A DNA stretch of 34,023 bases from Saccharofermentans sp. (GTDB lineage: Bacteria > Bacillota > Clostridia > Saccharofermentanales > Saccharofermentanaceae), in NCBI GenBank assembly GCA_024682215.1, contig JAIKZM010000041.1, positions 1 through 34,023 of the forward strand, read 5' to 3'. This document shows positions 1 through 6,796 of the stretch, in pieces (position 1 is the first letter of the stretch; every line of letters begins with the position of its first letter). Both the position numbers and the translations under genes were made by a program. Under the pieces are notes generated by a model. The model searched no databases and was not told where the DNA came from. It saw only the letters and a list, made by a program, of their open reading frames with translations.

Positions 1-2
1 TA

Positions 3-95
3 GATGATTACATTATTTTCTTCAATGAAGAGAGACCTGCCTATTCTTTAAACTACTTAACACCCAAAGAGTACAAAGAAAGGTATAGCGCCTGA
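3..95 (+). mobile_element. IS3-family transposase (OrfB/integrase core), C-terminal end only
   Basis: Reading from base 3 gives 30 codons ending in TGA at 93-95. The peptide has the pattern Y-I-x-F-F-N-x-x-R-P-x-x-x-L-x-Y-x-T-P-x-E-Y, which is the hallmark end of the DDE integrase domain in IS3-family OrfB transposases (seen: YIIFFNEERPAYSL and LTPKEYKERY). The rest of the gene lies before the window, so it is not possible to say whether the element is intact. The right end of the element should lie within about 100 bases after the stop; the stretch 118-140 (ending GTTGACTAGTGCA) is a plausible terminal inverted repeat, but the left end is not visible to compare. Confidence 0.8.
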
Positions 96-143
96 CTAGG
101 AACAAACTAAACTACTGTCTAAAATATGTTGACTAGTGCAAAT

Positions 144-180
144 GGTCCCTATAGCAGGGACACTTTTCGGGACCTTTTTC
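144..180. repeat. Hairpin with tandem GGGAC repeats next to the IS end
   Basis: GGTCCC (144-149) pairs with GGGACC (169-174), and alternatively GTCCCT (145-150) pairs with AGGGAC (156-161), so two mutually exclusive stems exist. The 12-mers at 157-168 and 169-180 (GGGACACTTTTC, GGGACCTTTTTC) are near-identical tandem copies. The long stem is followed by TTTTT on the + strand, so it could end transcription coming from the transposase; it also lies just downstream of the minus-strand nuclease gene. It may instead belong to the IS terminal sequence. Confidence 0.4.
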
Positions 181-196
181 AAAGTAGGCTTTCCGT

Positions 197-1003
197 TTAA
201 TTCTCATTTCTTATACACGGCGGTTGGCAGTTTTGCCAATCCAGTGCATTGTCCGGAATTAATGTCTCAAATGCGCTGAGTATCTGTGCGGCGATATACT
301 CTTCATCGAAATTGTATTTGTCATACATAAAGCAATAAATGATTTCGCGGCCAGGACGATAGTGGTTTGACGAATAGAAGTTGATTTTCTGAGCAGTTGT
401 CCTAGAATACTCATACTTATCTGTCATTCCGCATATCTCAGCATAAATGCAGCGGTCGATCTCGAAAAAAGAAAGCAGATAGTCGGGAACGTATCCGTCA
501 GGATTATTTATATCAAGTCCAGCTTCGTATTTGAAGGGAATACCTAAAGTTTGAAAAAGACTTTTCGCCATTTGTTCGTTTTTTGATCTGAGAATATCAT
601 CACCACTGTACACGGGATGTTCAACTGACATGTTGTTTGAATTTGAACATGCTTCTTCGAAAAAATGGTTATTCATGCGGTGCGGATCGTAAGTGCTGAC
701 TATTGGAAAACTGACCATTGGAGGCTCGAACACATATGTCGACCGCCAGTCGGTAAGGAGCTGATCGTATTCTGCTTTCAGCAATAAATACCGTTCTATC
801 AGAGGGGTAAAGAGTATCCCTTGTTTGCTTTCCAGCCTGTATCGCTTCGGGCTCCTTGGGGTAATTGAATCATCAGCTGGATCATAGGTTATATAGACAC
901 ATCTGAATCCGCGGTGTGTCCCGAACCGGCCGTGGACCATCTGCCTGAGCAACTGCTCGCGGTAACGTATCTTAACAGCATGGGTCTTTATCGGTAAATG
1001 CAT
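197..1003 (-). CDS. PD-(D/E)XK nuclease-like protein of unknown role
   Basis: 268 aa. The C-terminal half has the layout of a PD-(D/E)XK nuclease fold often met in clostridial accessory proteins: RSKNE at 139-143 (acidic residue in the first helix), a GIPFKYE strand near 154-160, PDY at 173-175 with Asp174 as likely metal ligand, and YAEICG at 187-192 with Glu189, followed by Lys206. The N-terminal 130 residues match nothing I recognise. The ATG start has an AGGGAGG ribosome binding site 6 nt upstream. The gene stands alone between an IS remnant and the ABC operon, with phased repeats in its upstream region. The fold is inferred from motif spacing only; DNA cleavage, substrate and biological role are unknown. 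Role in defence or mobile-element biology is possible but not shown. Confidence 0.6.
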   Translation of the reverse strand: MHLPIKTHAVKIRYREQLLRQMVHGRFGTHRGFRCVYITYDPADDSITPRSPKRYRLESKQGILFTPLIERYLLLKAEYDQLLTDWRSTYVFEPPMVSFPIVSTYDPHRMNNHFFEEACSNSNNMSVEHPVYSGDDILRSKNEQMAKSLFQTLGIPFKYEAGLDINNPDGYVPDYLLSFFEIDRCIYAEICGMTDKYEYSRTTAQKINFYSSNHYRPGREIIYCFMYDKYNFDEEYIAAQILSAFETLIPDNALDWQNCQPPCIRNEN

Positions 1004-1026
1004 ACTTGAACCTCCCTGGTGGAACT

Positions 1027-1082
1027 ATTGTATGCACGAAATCCGGACGAAAGACCTGACAAATACCGACAAAAACCGACAA
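1027..1082 (-). promoter_or_regulatory. Candidate control region of the nuclease gene: three phased 10-bp repeats and a -10-like box
   Basis: On the + strand three consecutive 10-mers occupy 1053-1062 (GACCTGACAA), 1063-1072 (ATACCGACAA) and 1073-1082 (AAACCGACAA), sharing the core C-Y-GACAA once per helical turn. Read on the minus strand they precede a TACAAT (1032 to 1027) that could be the -10 box of the nuclease gene. No -35 box lies at normal distance (TTGTCA is 24 bp away), so the promoter would need an activator or is misassigned. The whole 1004-1099 gap contains nothing else I can interpret. Confidence 0.35.
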
Positions 1083-1099
1083 GGTTTCAGTGGTCCATA

Positions 1100-1564
1100 T
1101 TATTTCTTTAACCTATTTAACGCATCCTGCATCTTCTTGTTTTCGGTGTTCTCTTCCATACGCATGATCACTGAACTTATGACGCTGCAGACCGAGAATG
1201 ACACGATGAAGCCGATCCATGCGCGCGGATCGTTCAGAGGGAACCAGTTGAATACCAGGGCAAACACGGTTATCGCCGCCAGGATCGTAACGAAGAACAG
1301 TATGTTGCGTACGACCAGTGCCATGTTCTTGATGACCAGATCCGTGAGGAAGATGTTTTGCGCGACGGTTATTATGAGCACCAGAAACAGGAGCTGAATC
1401 AGCGTCGCGGTTGAAAGGCCTTTGGAACCAAGCGCGAAAAGAGATGAAACGCTTCCGGCTTCGTTGCCAATGAAAAGGTTGATTACGATGAATAACAGCA
1501 CTACGATACCGTAACTGGTAAACAGTTCTTTTATATAATCGAATATGTTCTTCTTATCTTCCAT
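1100..1564 (-). CDS. DUF3021 family membrane protein
   Basis: 154 aa with four predicted membrane segments (about residues 18-35, 50-70, 82-102, 115-132) and charged ends. This size and topology, and its position immediately after a LytTR regulator, fit the DUF3021 family, which is nearly always paired with such regulators in Firmicutes. It probably acts as a membrane partner that modulates the LytTR protein; that role is inferred from pairing, not from the sequence. The ATG shares one base with the stop codon of the upstream gene (TAATG), so translation is likely coupled. It is the last gene of the four-gene ABC operon; no obvious hairpin terminator follows. Confidence 0.75.
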   Translation of the reverse strand: MEDKKNIFDYIKELFTSYGIVVLLFIVINLFIGNEAGSVSSLFALGSKGLSTATLIQLLFLVLIITVAQNIFLTDLVIKNMALVVRNILFFVTILAAITVFALVFNWFPLNDPRAWIGFIVSFSVCSVISSVIMRMEENTENKKMQDALNRLKK

Positions 1565-2004
1565 TATCTTAACCCCAGCTTTCTTCTGAGTTCATCTGAG
1601 TACATGCGGGAAACGACGATCTGTTCACCGTTCTGCAGCGTGATCCTGATCTTGCGGTTGACGTCTGCTTTAAGACTCTTTATCTTGCGCAGATTAACGA
1701 TGCTCTGTTTGCTGATGCGAAGGAAATCACGCGCAACGAGATCCTGCTCCAGTTCATAGAGCTTGAGCTCGGATTCGTAGCTTTCCGTGGCTGTGTAAAC
1801 GAAAGTCTTTCTGTCGACAGCTTCTATGTACAAGATCCTGTCCGTTTCCAGAAGATATGTCTCGTTGTCTTTGCGTACCGCTATCTGCATGTCGATCATG
1901 CGCATCATGGCGACGATCCTTTCGATGTCGCTGTTAAGATGAGGCGCCCGAATGGTTATTTCGGTATCATCGTATTTGCCGTCTATATCAAGGTTGATCT
2001 TCAT
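1564..2004 (-). CDS. LytTR-family DNA-binding transcriptional regulator
   Basis: 146 aa from the ATG at 2004. The C-terminal 100 residues are a LytTR domain: ILYIEAVDRKTFVYT, the run up to FLRISKQSIVNLRKI, and the closing strand RKIRITLQNGEQIVVSRMY are standard family landmarks. No receiver domain precedes it; the short N-terminus (residues 1-45) has a small alpha/beta unit as in other stand-alone DUF3021-linked LytTR proteins. A GTG one codon earlier (2007) is possible, but the ATG lies 8 nt after AAAAAGGA and overlaps the permease stop by one base (TGATG). It probably controls its own operon through the direct repeats at 3615-3647. Confidence 0.88.
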   Translation of the reverse strand: MKINLDIDGKYDDTEITIRAPHLNSDIERIVAMMRMIDMQIAVRKDNETYLLETDRILYIEAVDRKTFVYTATESYESELKLYELEQDLVARDFLRISKQSIVNLRKIKSLKADVNRKIRITLQNGEQIVVSRMYSDELRRKLGLR

Positions 2005-2690
2005 CACTCTAGTCCTTTTTTCTTGAAGGCTGCAAAGAACAGCAGGAGGGCAAGAGCCCCGTTGAGCGCTACAGTCAGGACAGCCTCAGGTCTGATCCCG
2101 TCAAAAGACATCCGGTTCATCAGGATCCTCAATTGCTGTGTATAAAAGATCCATGCAACCTTTTCTATTTTATCATTGAACATTGCGAGCATAGGAGCAA
2201 ATGAAAAAACAAGCATGACCGGCATGAACAGTGATGTGGCTGTCATCTGGTTGGCTGAGAATATGCCGATGCAGGCGCCCATTGTGATGGAGATCATGAA
2301 GCCGACAGCCATTATTCCAAGATAAAAAGGTATGACTGAAGAAGGAAGCCCGGTTGCCATAATGCCTGCGCCTGCCATGCAGAGCGCCCAGACATAGAAT
2401 CCGATCCCTGCAATGTATTCCCATGGCTTAACATTTGCCATCATGAGTACGCGCAGAGTGTTCTTTTCTTTCTCTTCTGAAATGATCGATGCGACTGATG
2501 TGAGCGGCGCCATACCCATGTACATGACGGAGAAAAGTTTCGTGAAGAAGAACTCCGGCATGTCGGGAACTTTTACGGCGTTTTCCATTATCAGCGTCAT
2601 GACCGGAAACATCAGAAACTGAATAAGTACTGTCTTGTTTTTTAATGTGTCTTTTAACTCTTTCTTTATTATTACCAGGGTATTATGCAT
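2004..2690 (-). CDS. ABC-2 type transporter permease
   Basis: 228 aa from the ATG at 2690, with a charged amphipathic N-terminus and six hydrophobic segments (roughly residues 24-42, 56-75, 95-120, 128-150, 160-180, 202-220), the layout of an ABC-2 exporter permease subunit. A longer reading from 2714 exists, but GGAGG lies 6 nt before the ATG at 2690, which then overlaps the ATPase gene by 8 nt. The motif EEKEKNTLRVLMMANVKPWEY, typical of ABC-2 permeases of the drug/lantibiotic/Na+ export type, is present in the cytoplasmic loop near residue 75-95. Substrate cannot be told from sequence. Confidence 0.85.
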   Translation of the reverse strand: MHNTLVIIKKELKDTLKNKTVLIQFLMFPVMTLIMENAVKVPDMPEFFFTKLFSVMYMGMAPLTSVASIISEEKEKNTLRVLMMANVKPWEYIAGIGFYVWALCMAGAGIMATGLPSSVIPFYLGIMAVGFMISITMGACIGIFSANQMTATSLFMPVMLVFSFAPMLAMFNDKIEKVAWIFYTQQLRILMNRMSFDGIRPEAVLTVALNGALALLLFFAAFKKKGLE

Positions 2691-3546
2691 ATCTGACCTC
2701 CGCATCGCTTTCAAGGTTTCTTCCGGTCAGTTCTATGAACACTGTTTCCAGAGTCGGCTCGGAAGAATGTATGGTCTCGATCATTCCCTGCCTCAGGAGA
2801 GCGCATATCCTGTCGGCTGATCCTTCACTGTAGTCAAGGTTCAAGTCTTCTCCTGTCTTGAGATGAATGCTGACGGTTCTTTTGTAATCGTATCTTCTGC
2901 ATATGTCGGAAGGATTGCCTTTGTCTACGATCTTTCCCTCGTTTAAGAGCGCGACCTCGTCGCAAAGCGCGGCGGCTTCTTCCATGTTGTGCGTTGTAAG
3001 GAAGACCGTGCATCCGGCAGCTTTGCGGCTGAGGATGAGCTTATGGATATATTTCATCGTCATGGGATCAAGACCGCTCGTGGGTTCGTCAAGGAAAATG
3101 AGTTTTGGCGATACCATGAAGACCCTTGCGAGCCTGAGTCTTGCGCGCATGCCTTTGGAAAGCTTCATTGCGGGTTTCCCGGCAGCTTCCTTCAGGCCAA
3201 CCTCTTCTAATGCCGGCATGATCTTAGAATGGCTGATCCCGTAAATGTCGGCAAAGACCTTCAGGTTATCAGTGCAGGAAAGCCTTTCGTAGACTCCGTG
3301 TTCGTCCATCATGATCCCGATCTGCTTTTTGTCCGTTCCTGTGAGGTCTGAAACGTTTTTTCCGAAGACCGAGACGTTTCCGCTGTCGGAATCAAGCTGG
3401 CCCGTGATCACTTTTATCAGTGTGGTCTTTCCGGCACCTGACGGACCGAGAAGGCCGAAGATCATTCCCGGCTTTATATCGAGATCGATGCCCGAAAGCA
3501 CTTCTTTGCCGGCAAAACTCTTGCAGATCCGGTTTGCTCTTATCAT
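2683..3546 (-). CDS. ABC transporter ATP-binding protein
   Basis: 287 aa. Walker A GPSGAGKTT (34-42), a Q-loop near IGIMMDEHGVYERL, a signature LSKGMRARLRLA that departs from the usual LSGGQ by having K and no Q, Walker B LIFLDEPTSGLDP and an H-loop TTHNM. The C-terminal 70 residues form the small extra domain of CcmA/drug-export type ATPases. AAAGGAG lies 8 nt upstream of the ATG. It is the first gene of the operon ATPase-permease-LytTR-DUF3021; two ATPase and two permease chains would form the exporter. Regulation by the operon's own LytTR protein is likely. The exported compound (peptide, antibiotic or ion) is unknown. Confidence 0.92.
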   Translation of the reverse strand: MIRANRICKSFAGKEVLSGIDLDIKPGMIFGLLGPSGAGKTTLIKVITGQLDSDSGNVSVFGKNVSDLTGTDKKQIGIMMDEHGVYERLSCTDNLKVFADIYGISHSKIMPALEEVGLKEAAGKPAMKLSKGMRARLRLARVFMVSPKLIFLDEPTSGLDPMTMKYIHKLILSRKAAGCTVFLTTHNMEEAAALCDEVALLNEGKIVDKGNPSDICRRYDYKRTVSIHLKTGEDLNLDYSEGSADRICALLRQGMIETIHSSEPTLETVFIELTGRNLESDAEVRYA

Positions 3547-3576
3547 TCGTATTCTCCTTTGTTGTTTGCTGGCTCA

Positions 3577-3605
3577 AAACTAACAAAGGCCAAAAGGGTA
3601 TTCAA
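3577..3605 (-). promoter_or_regulatory. Candidate promoter of the ABC/LytTR operon
   Basis: On the minus strand, TTGAAT (3605 to 3600) is followed after 17 bp by TAGTTT (3582 to 3577). Both boxes are weak matches to the vegetative consensus, as expected for a promoter that needs an activator. The start codon is 30 bp farther on, and the LytTR-like repeats end 10 bp upstream of the -35 box. Confidence 0.45.
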
Positions 3606-3614
3606 CTGGACATG

Positions 3615-3647
3615 ACGTGAGTTGCCGGCAGCGTTACATAAGTTGCC
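3615..3647. promoter_or_regulatory. Candidate LytTR operator: two direct repeats with 21-bp pitch
   Basis: ACGTGAGTTGCC (3615-3626) and ACATAAGTTGCC (3636-3647) match at 10 of 12 positions and start exactly 21 bp apart. LytTR regulators are known to bind two short direct repeats of a GTT-core motif spaced about two helical turns, usually just upstream of the -35 box. The location, spacing and GTT core all fit, and the operon behind it encodes a LytTR protein, so autoregulation is the simplest reading. Confidence 0.55.
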
Positions 3648-3657
3648 AAAAACGTGA

Positions 3658-4188
3658 TCAAAGATAATCCCTTATGACGTCATCGGTCCATATGTGGACT
3701 TCGATGTAACGTTCGGGCCCGTGACTGCCGTCGTCATTCCAGTCCTGGGGAAGACCGTACTTTTTGATCATCTCAAGGATGCCGTCATATGTGTAGACTT
3801 TTTCCCTGTATTCCTTGCCGTCTTTGTAATTGAATGTCGGCATGGAATCGCCGTAGGTGAAGGAGAGTTTCCGCTTATCGAACTTTTCGGCGGGTATCAT
3901 GACATAGTCGCTCTGCTCATACCAGGTGGAAAGCCAGGGAGAAAAGCCTACGGTCATGTAGTGCGGTGAATCGATGTCCATGATGCCGCCCAAAGCTTTG
4001 AATTCTTTTCGAAGGATTGCTTCACAGCTGCGTCTTTTGGCATCGTAGGTATCGTTTCTTTGCGCGCAGAATGAATCAGGACGTTCAGTCTTGACCTTTT
4101 CGAGGATATCTCGTGCCTCTTCGGGCGATACGGCTGTCAGACTCTTAAAAGGTCCGGTGCGTTTATCGAAAAAGTGATACAGATCCAT
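3658..4188 (-). CDS. Conserved protein of unknown function
   Basis: 176 aa, soluble, rich in Tyr, Asp and Lys, with no signal peptide or membrane segment. The N-terminus MDLYHFFDKRTGPFKSL and the C-terminal part with several Trp (SPWLSTWYEQ, GLPQDWNDDG, VHIWTDDVI) look like a conserved compact domain; I have the impression of related hypothetical proteins in Clostridia but know no function. The ATG shares a base with the stop of the diguanylate cyclase gene (TAATG at 4190-4186), so the two are very likely translated together. A role as effector or partner of the cyclase is possible but is only a guess from the coupling. Confidence 0.7.
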   Translation of the reverse strand: MDLYHFFDKRTGPFKSLTAVSPEEARDILEKVKTERPDSFCAQRNDTYDAKRRSCEAILRKEFKALGGIMDIDSPHYMTVGFSPWLSTWYEQSDYVMIPAEKFDKRKLSFTYGDSMPTFNYKDGKEYREKVYTYDGILEMIKKYGLPQDWNDDGSHGPERYIEVHIWTDDVIRDYL

Positions 4189-5381
4189 TATGCTCTTGAT
4201 GCGCCTTCGCTGGAGTACTTCTTTGCTTTCAGTTCTTTCTTCCGGTCGTACATCAGAACGTCTGCACGGGCAAAGACCTCGTCGTAGCCTGAATCCTTTT
4301 CCGCGTCATATACGCTGATGCCGGCGGAAACGACAGCACCGCCGTTTGTGAGATTGTCTTCGACCTGAGAGTTGAATTCATATATGAGCTCGTCTCTGTG
4401 ATTGTAATCATCATTTGTCAGGAAAGCCGCAAACTCATCACCGCCGATCCTGAAGACGGGACTGTGGGTGAACGTCTTGCAGATAAGAGTACAGCCGTCC
4501 TTGATGTATTTGTCACCGGCTTCATGACCGAGATTGTCGTTAACGTATTTGAGGTCATTGAGGTCAAATACCACCACGGCAAACTCGCGAATCTTTCCGT
4601 TTCTGATATTGACTTCAATGCTTTCCTTGAATTCCGTGTAGGAGTTGACGTTCCTGACGCTGGTCAGCGGATCCTTATATGCGACCGTCATGACCATGCC
4701 GAGCTGACGGCTGCCTTCGATCCTAGCTTCGATGACTACGAATGTATGAATGATGCTTGTTGCCAAAAGACAGCCGACCGCGTAGAAAGGCATAAGCGGG
4801 AATTGTGCCTGGAGGACAATGAATACTGCCATGATGGCACCGGATATGCCGATCGCATTATGATGGCTCTTTCCCGGACCATTAAGTCTTTTGGCCTTTA
4901 TAAGCGTATCAAATGCTATGCACGTGAACAGGACGACCTGGACATAGAGAATGACATATCTGGCTGAACTGGCTTTGTATTCTCCTTCGGGAGTAAACCA
5001 GAACATGATCGGAACGAAGAAGTTTATGATGAGAGCCAGGGCTTCGGAACCGAAGATAACCCAGCCGACACCCTTGAGAATGCTGTCCCATTTCTTATCA
5101 AGCTCAAGGGTAAGAGCAATGTAGCTTACCCACAAGAGAACGGTAAGGCCCATTGCAAGGAAGTAAATGACCGTATCCGCATAGACCAGAGGGATGATGC
5201 CCAGATCGAGCAGAACACCCCAACAAGCATCGCTGAAATAATAGAGAAGGACTGACAAAAGGAAATAACGGTAAGCTGCCGCGACTTTTACGCGCCTGAC
5301 ATTCGGCCTGCTGAATACATGATCAATATTTATGATCAGGTGAAGTATTATAGCGAGCATGCCGATGCTTGAATAATACAT
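4188..5381 (-). CDS. Membrane diguanylate cyclase (GGDEF domain)
   Basis: 397 aa from the ATG at 5381. The first 235 residues hold about seven membrane segments ending in IIHTFVVIEARIEGSRQLG; the rest is a GGDEF domain that makes cyclic di-GMP from two GTP. Visible landmarks are DPLTSVRN, FDLNDLKYVND with the metal-binding Asp, LGHEAGD, and an intact GGDEF at 313-317. The RxxD inhibitory site that would sit just before RIGGDEF is absent (THSP there), so feedback inhibition is probably missing. A longer reading up to 5645 would run into the divergent reductase gene and is not believable; the ATG at 5381 begins a hydrophobic helix. The ribosome binding site (AAAGGAA) is distant, so the start is moderately certain. 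No EAL or other output domain is present. Confidence 0.88.
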   Translation of the reverse strand: MYYSSIGMLAIILHLIINIDHVFSRPNVRRVKVAAAYRYFLLSVLLYYFSDACWGVLLDLGIIPLVYADTVIYFLAMGLTVLLWVSYIALTLELDKKWDSILKGVGWVIFGSEALALIINFFVPIMFWFTPEGEYKASSARYVILYVQVVLFTCIAFDTLIKAKRLNGPGKSHHNAIGISGAIMAVFIVLQAQFPLMPFYAVGCLLATSIIHTFVVIEARIEGSRQLGMVMTVAYKDPLTSVRNVNSYTEFKESIEVNIRNGKIREFAVVVFDLNDLKYVNDNLGHEAGDKYIKDGCTLICKTFTHSPVFRIGGDEFAAFLTNDDYNHRDELIYEFNSQVEDNLTNGGAVVSAGISVYDAEKDSGYDEVFARADVLMYDRKKELKAKKYSSEGASRA

Positions 5382-5491
5382 ACGCCGGAAGCCGTTCCTT
5401 TCTAATTCTCTAATATTTTTATTATATTCCCATTTCTTTAATCGGTATATGTTATATTTTGAACATATAGTTAATAAGGGGGACATTTTAT
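5382..5491. promoter_or_regulatory. AT-rich divergent promoter region between cyclase and reductase genes
   Basis: A perfect TATAAT lies on the minus strand at 5426 to 5421, placed 40 bp before the cyclase start, but no good -35 box is seen 16-18 bp upstream. On the + strand TATAGT (5466-5471) is a possible -10 for the reductase, also without a clear -35. GGGGG at 5478-5482 is the reductase ribosome binding site, 9 nt from its ATG. Confidence 0.4.
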
Positions 5492-6505
5492 ATGAGAAAC
5501 ATTCGACTCGGAAAGACCGGCATAACAGTCCCCCAGAATGCTTTCGGCGCGCTCCCCATACAAAGAGTAAGTGAAGAAGAGGCGGTAAGCCTTTTGAGAA
5601 ACGCCTATGAAGGCGGCATGCGTTTCTTTGATACCGCAAGAGCATATTCCGACAGTGAAGAGAAAGTCGGCAAGGCTTTCGAGGGCATGCGCGAAAAGGT
5701 CTTTATTTCTTCAAAGACAATGGCTACCACCAAAGAGAAGTTTGAAGAAGACCTTAATACCACTCTGACAAACCTTAAGACGGATTATCTTGACCTTTAT
5801 CAGCTCCACTGCGCAGCAAAGTGCTATACGGAAGAGGATGAGATCTATAAGTGTCTTGTCGAAGCAAAAAAGCAGGGCAAAGTCAGGCACATCGGAATAA
5901 CCGCCCACAAGATCGGTGTCGCTGAAGACATAGTTAAGAGCGGTCTCTATGAGACTCTTCAGTTCCCGTTTTCGTATCTTGCGAGCGACAGGGATATCAC
6001 TCTTGTTCAGAGCTGCAAGGATAACGACATGGGCTTCATTGCGATGAAAGGCCTTTCGGGAGGGCTGCTGAATAACTCCAAGGCCTGCATGGCTTTCATG
6101 AGCCAGTATGACGCGCTGCCGATATGGGGCATACAGCGTCAGTCCGAACTTGATGAGTGGCTGAGCTTTTTCGAAAACGATGTCACCATGACGAAGGGAT
6201 TAAAGGCTGTTATCGAAAAAGACAGGAAAGAACTCCTCGGGGAGTTTTGCAGGGGGTGCGGATACTGCATGCCGTGTACGGTGGATATCACCATCAACCA
6301 GTGCGCGAGGATGAGCCAGATGATAAGAAGGGCGCCTTCACAGAACTGGCTTACGGAACACTGGCAGAATGAGATGATGAAGATCGATTCGTGCGTTAAC
6401 TGTTATCTTTGCAAGACGAGGTGTCCTTATGAGCTGGATATCCCGAATCTGCTCCGCAAAAACCTTAAGGATTACAAGGAGATCCTGGCAGGTAAGAGCA
6501 TATGA
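5492..6505 (+). CDS. Aldo/keto reductase with C-terminal Fe-S cluster domain
   Basis: 337 aa. Residues 1-230 are an aldo/keto reductase barrel with the catalytic tetrad in place: Asp47 and Tyr52 (FFDTARAY), Lys75 (SSKT) and His106 (QLH). The C-terminal 100 residues carry eight cysteines in two groups, CRGCGYCMPC (Cys253, 256, 259, 262) and CVNCYLCKTRCP (Cys301, 304, 307, 311), enough for one or two [4Fe-4S] clusters. Such Fe-S aldo/keto reductases are common in anaerobes and are thought to couple NAD(P)H or ferredoxin to carbonyl reduction; the substrate is unknown. The gene is monocistronic: divergent from the cyclase and followed by an intrinsic terminator. Confidence 0.9.
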   Translation: MRNIRLGKTGITVPQNAFGALPIQRVSEEEAVSLLRNAYEGGMRFFDTARAYSDSEEKVGKAFEGMREKVFISSKTMATTKEKFEEDLNTTLTNLKTDYLDLYQLHCAAKCYTEEDEIYKCLVEAKKQGKVRHIGITAHKIGVAEDIVKSGLYETLQFPFSYLASDRDITLVQSCKDNDMGFIAMKGLSGGLLNNSKACMAFMSQYDALPIWGIQRQSELDEWLSFFENDVTMTKGLKAVIEKDRKELLGEFCRGCGYCMPCTVDITINQCARMSQMIRRAPSQNWLTEHWQNEMMKIDSCVNCYLCKTRCPYELDIPNLLRKNLKDYKEILAGKSI

Positions 6506-6571
6506 TCTGAAACTGTGGCAATTTTCGCGAAAAGCGGAAATATTCTTTCTGAAAACTGATTTCTTGATCTG

Positions 6572-6601
6572 AAGACCGGCAACGTTTGCCGGTCTTTTTT
6601 T
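6572..6601 (+). terminator. Intrinsic terminator after the aldo/keto reductase gene
   Basis: AAGACCGGCAA (6572-6582) and TTGCCGGTCTT (6586-6596) form an 11-bp perfect stem with a 3-nt CGT loop, running into seven T residues (6595-6601). It separates the reductase from the dcw cluster. Confidence 0.93.
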
Positions 6602-6659
6602 GCCCGTAATCGATCAACAAAAAATTTTAATAAATTTCCAAAAAATTACAGATTTTGTC

Positions 6660-6688
6660 TTGCGTTAAAGAAACATTACAGATAGAAT
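6660..6688 (+). promoter_or_regulatory. Promoter of the mraZ / dcw cluster
   Basis: TTGCGT (6660-6665), a 17-bp spacer and TAGAAT (6683-6688) form a good vegetative promoter. Transcription would start near 6695, leaving a 5' leader of about 100 nt before the GTG start of mraZ. The stretch 6602-6659 before it is AT-rich without other signals. Confidence 0.7.
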
Positions 6689-6694
6689 ACAGTT

Positions 6695-6741
6695 GTGGTG
6701 ATTTAGGGAGGAAATTCCCACTATGGTGGTGAAATGTGGAT
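6695..6741 (+). promoter_or_regulatory. Candidate MraZ-binding boxes (GTGG repeats)
   Basis: GTGGTG (6695-6700), GTGGTG (6726-6731) and GTGGAT (6736-6741) lie in the mraZ leader, with starts 31 and 10 bp apart; a GGGAGG at 6706 falls in the same phase. MraZ proteins are known to bind several short G-rich direct repeats about 10 bp apart close to their own promoter. The match to a known consensus is loose, so this is a candidate only. Confidence 0.4.
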
Positions 6742-6796
6742 GAAAATCCGAAAAAACTCCGTTTTTCACGAAATCTGAAATAAAAGAGCGGACAAA

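Noticed and set aside
4188..5645. Long reading of the diguanylate cyclase starting at 5645
   Set aside because: It would overlap 150 bases of the divergent reductase gene, and the extra N-terminus is basic and unlike any domain; the ATG at 5381 begins the first membrane helix.
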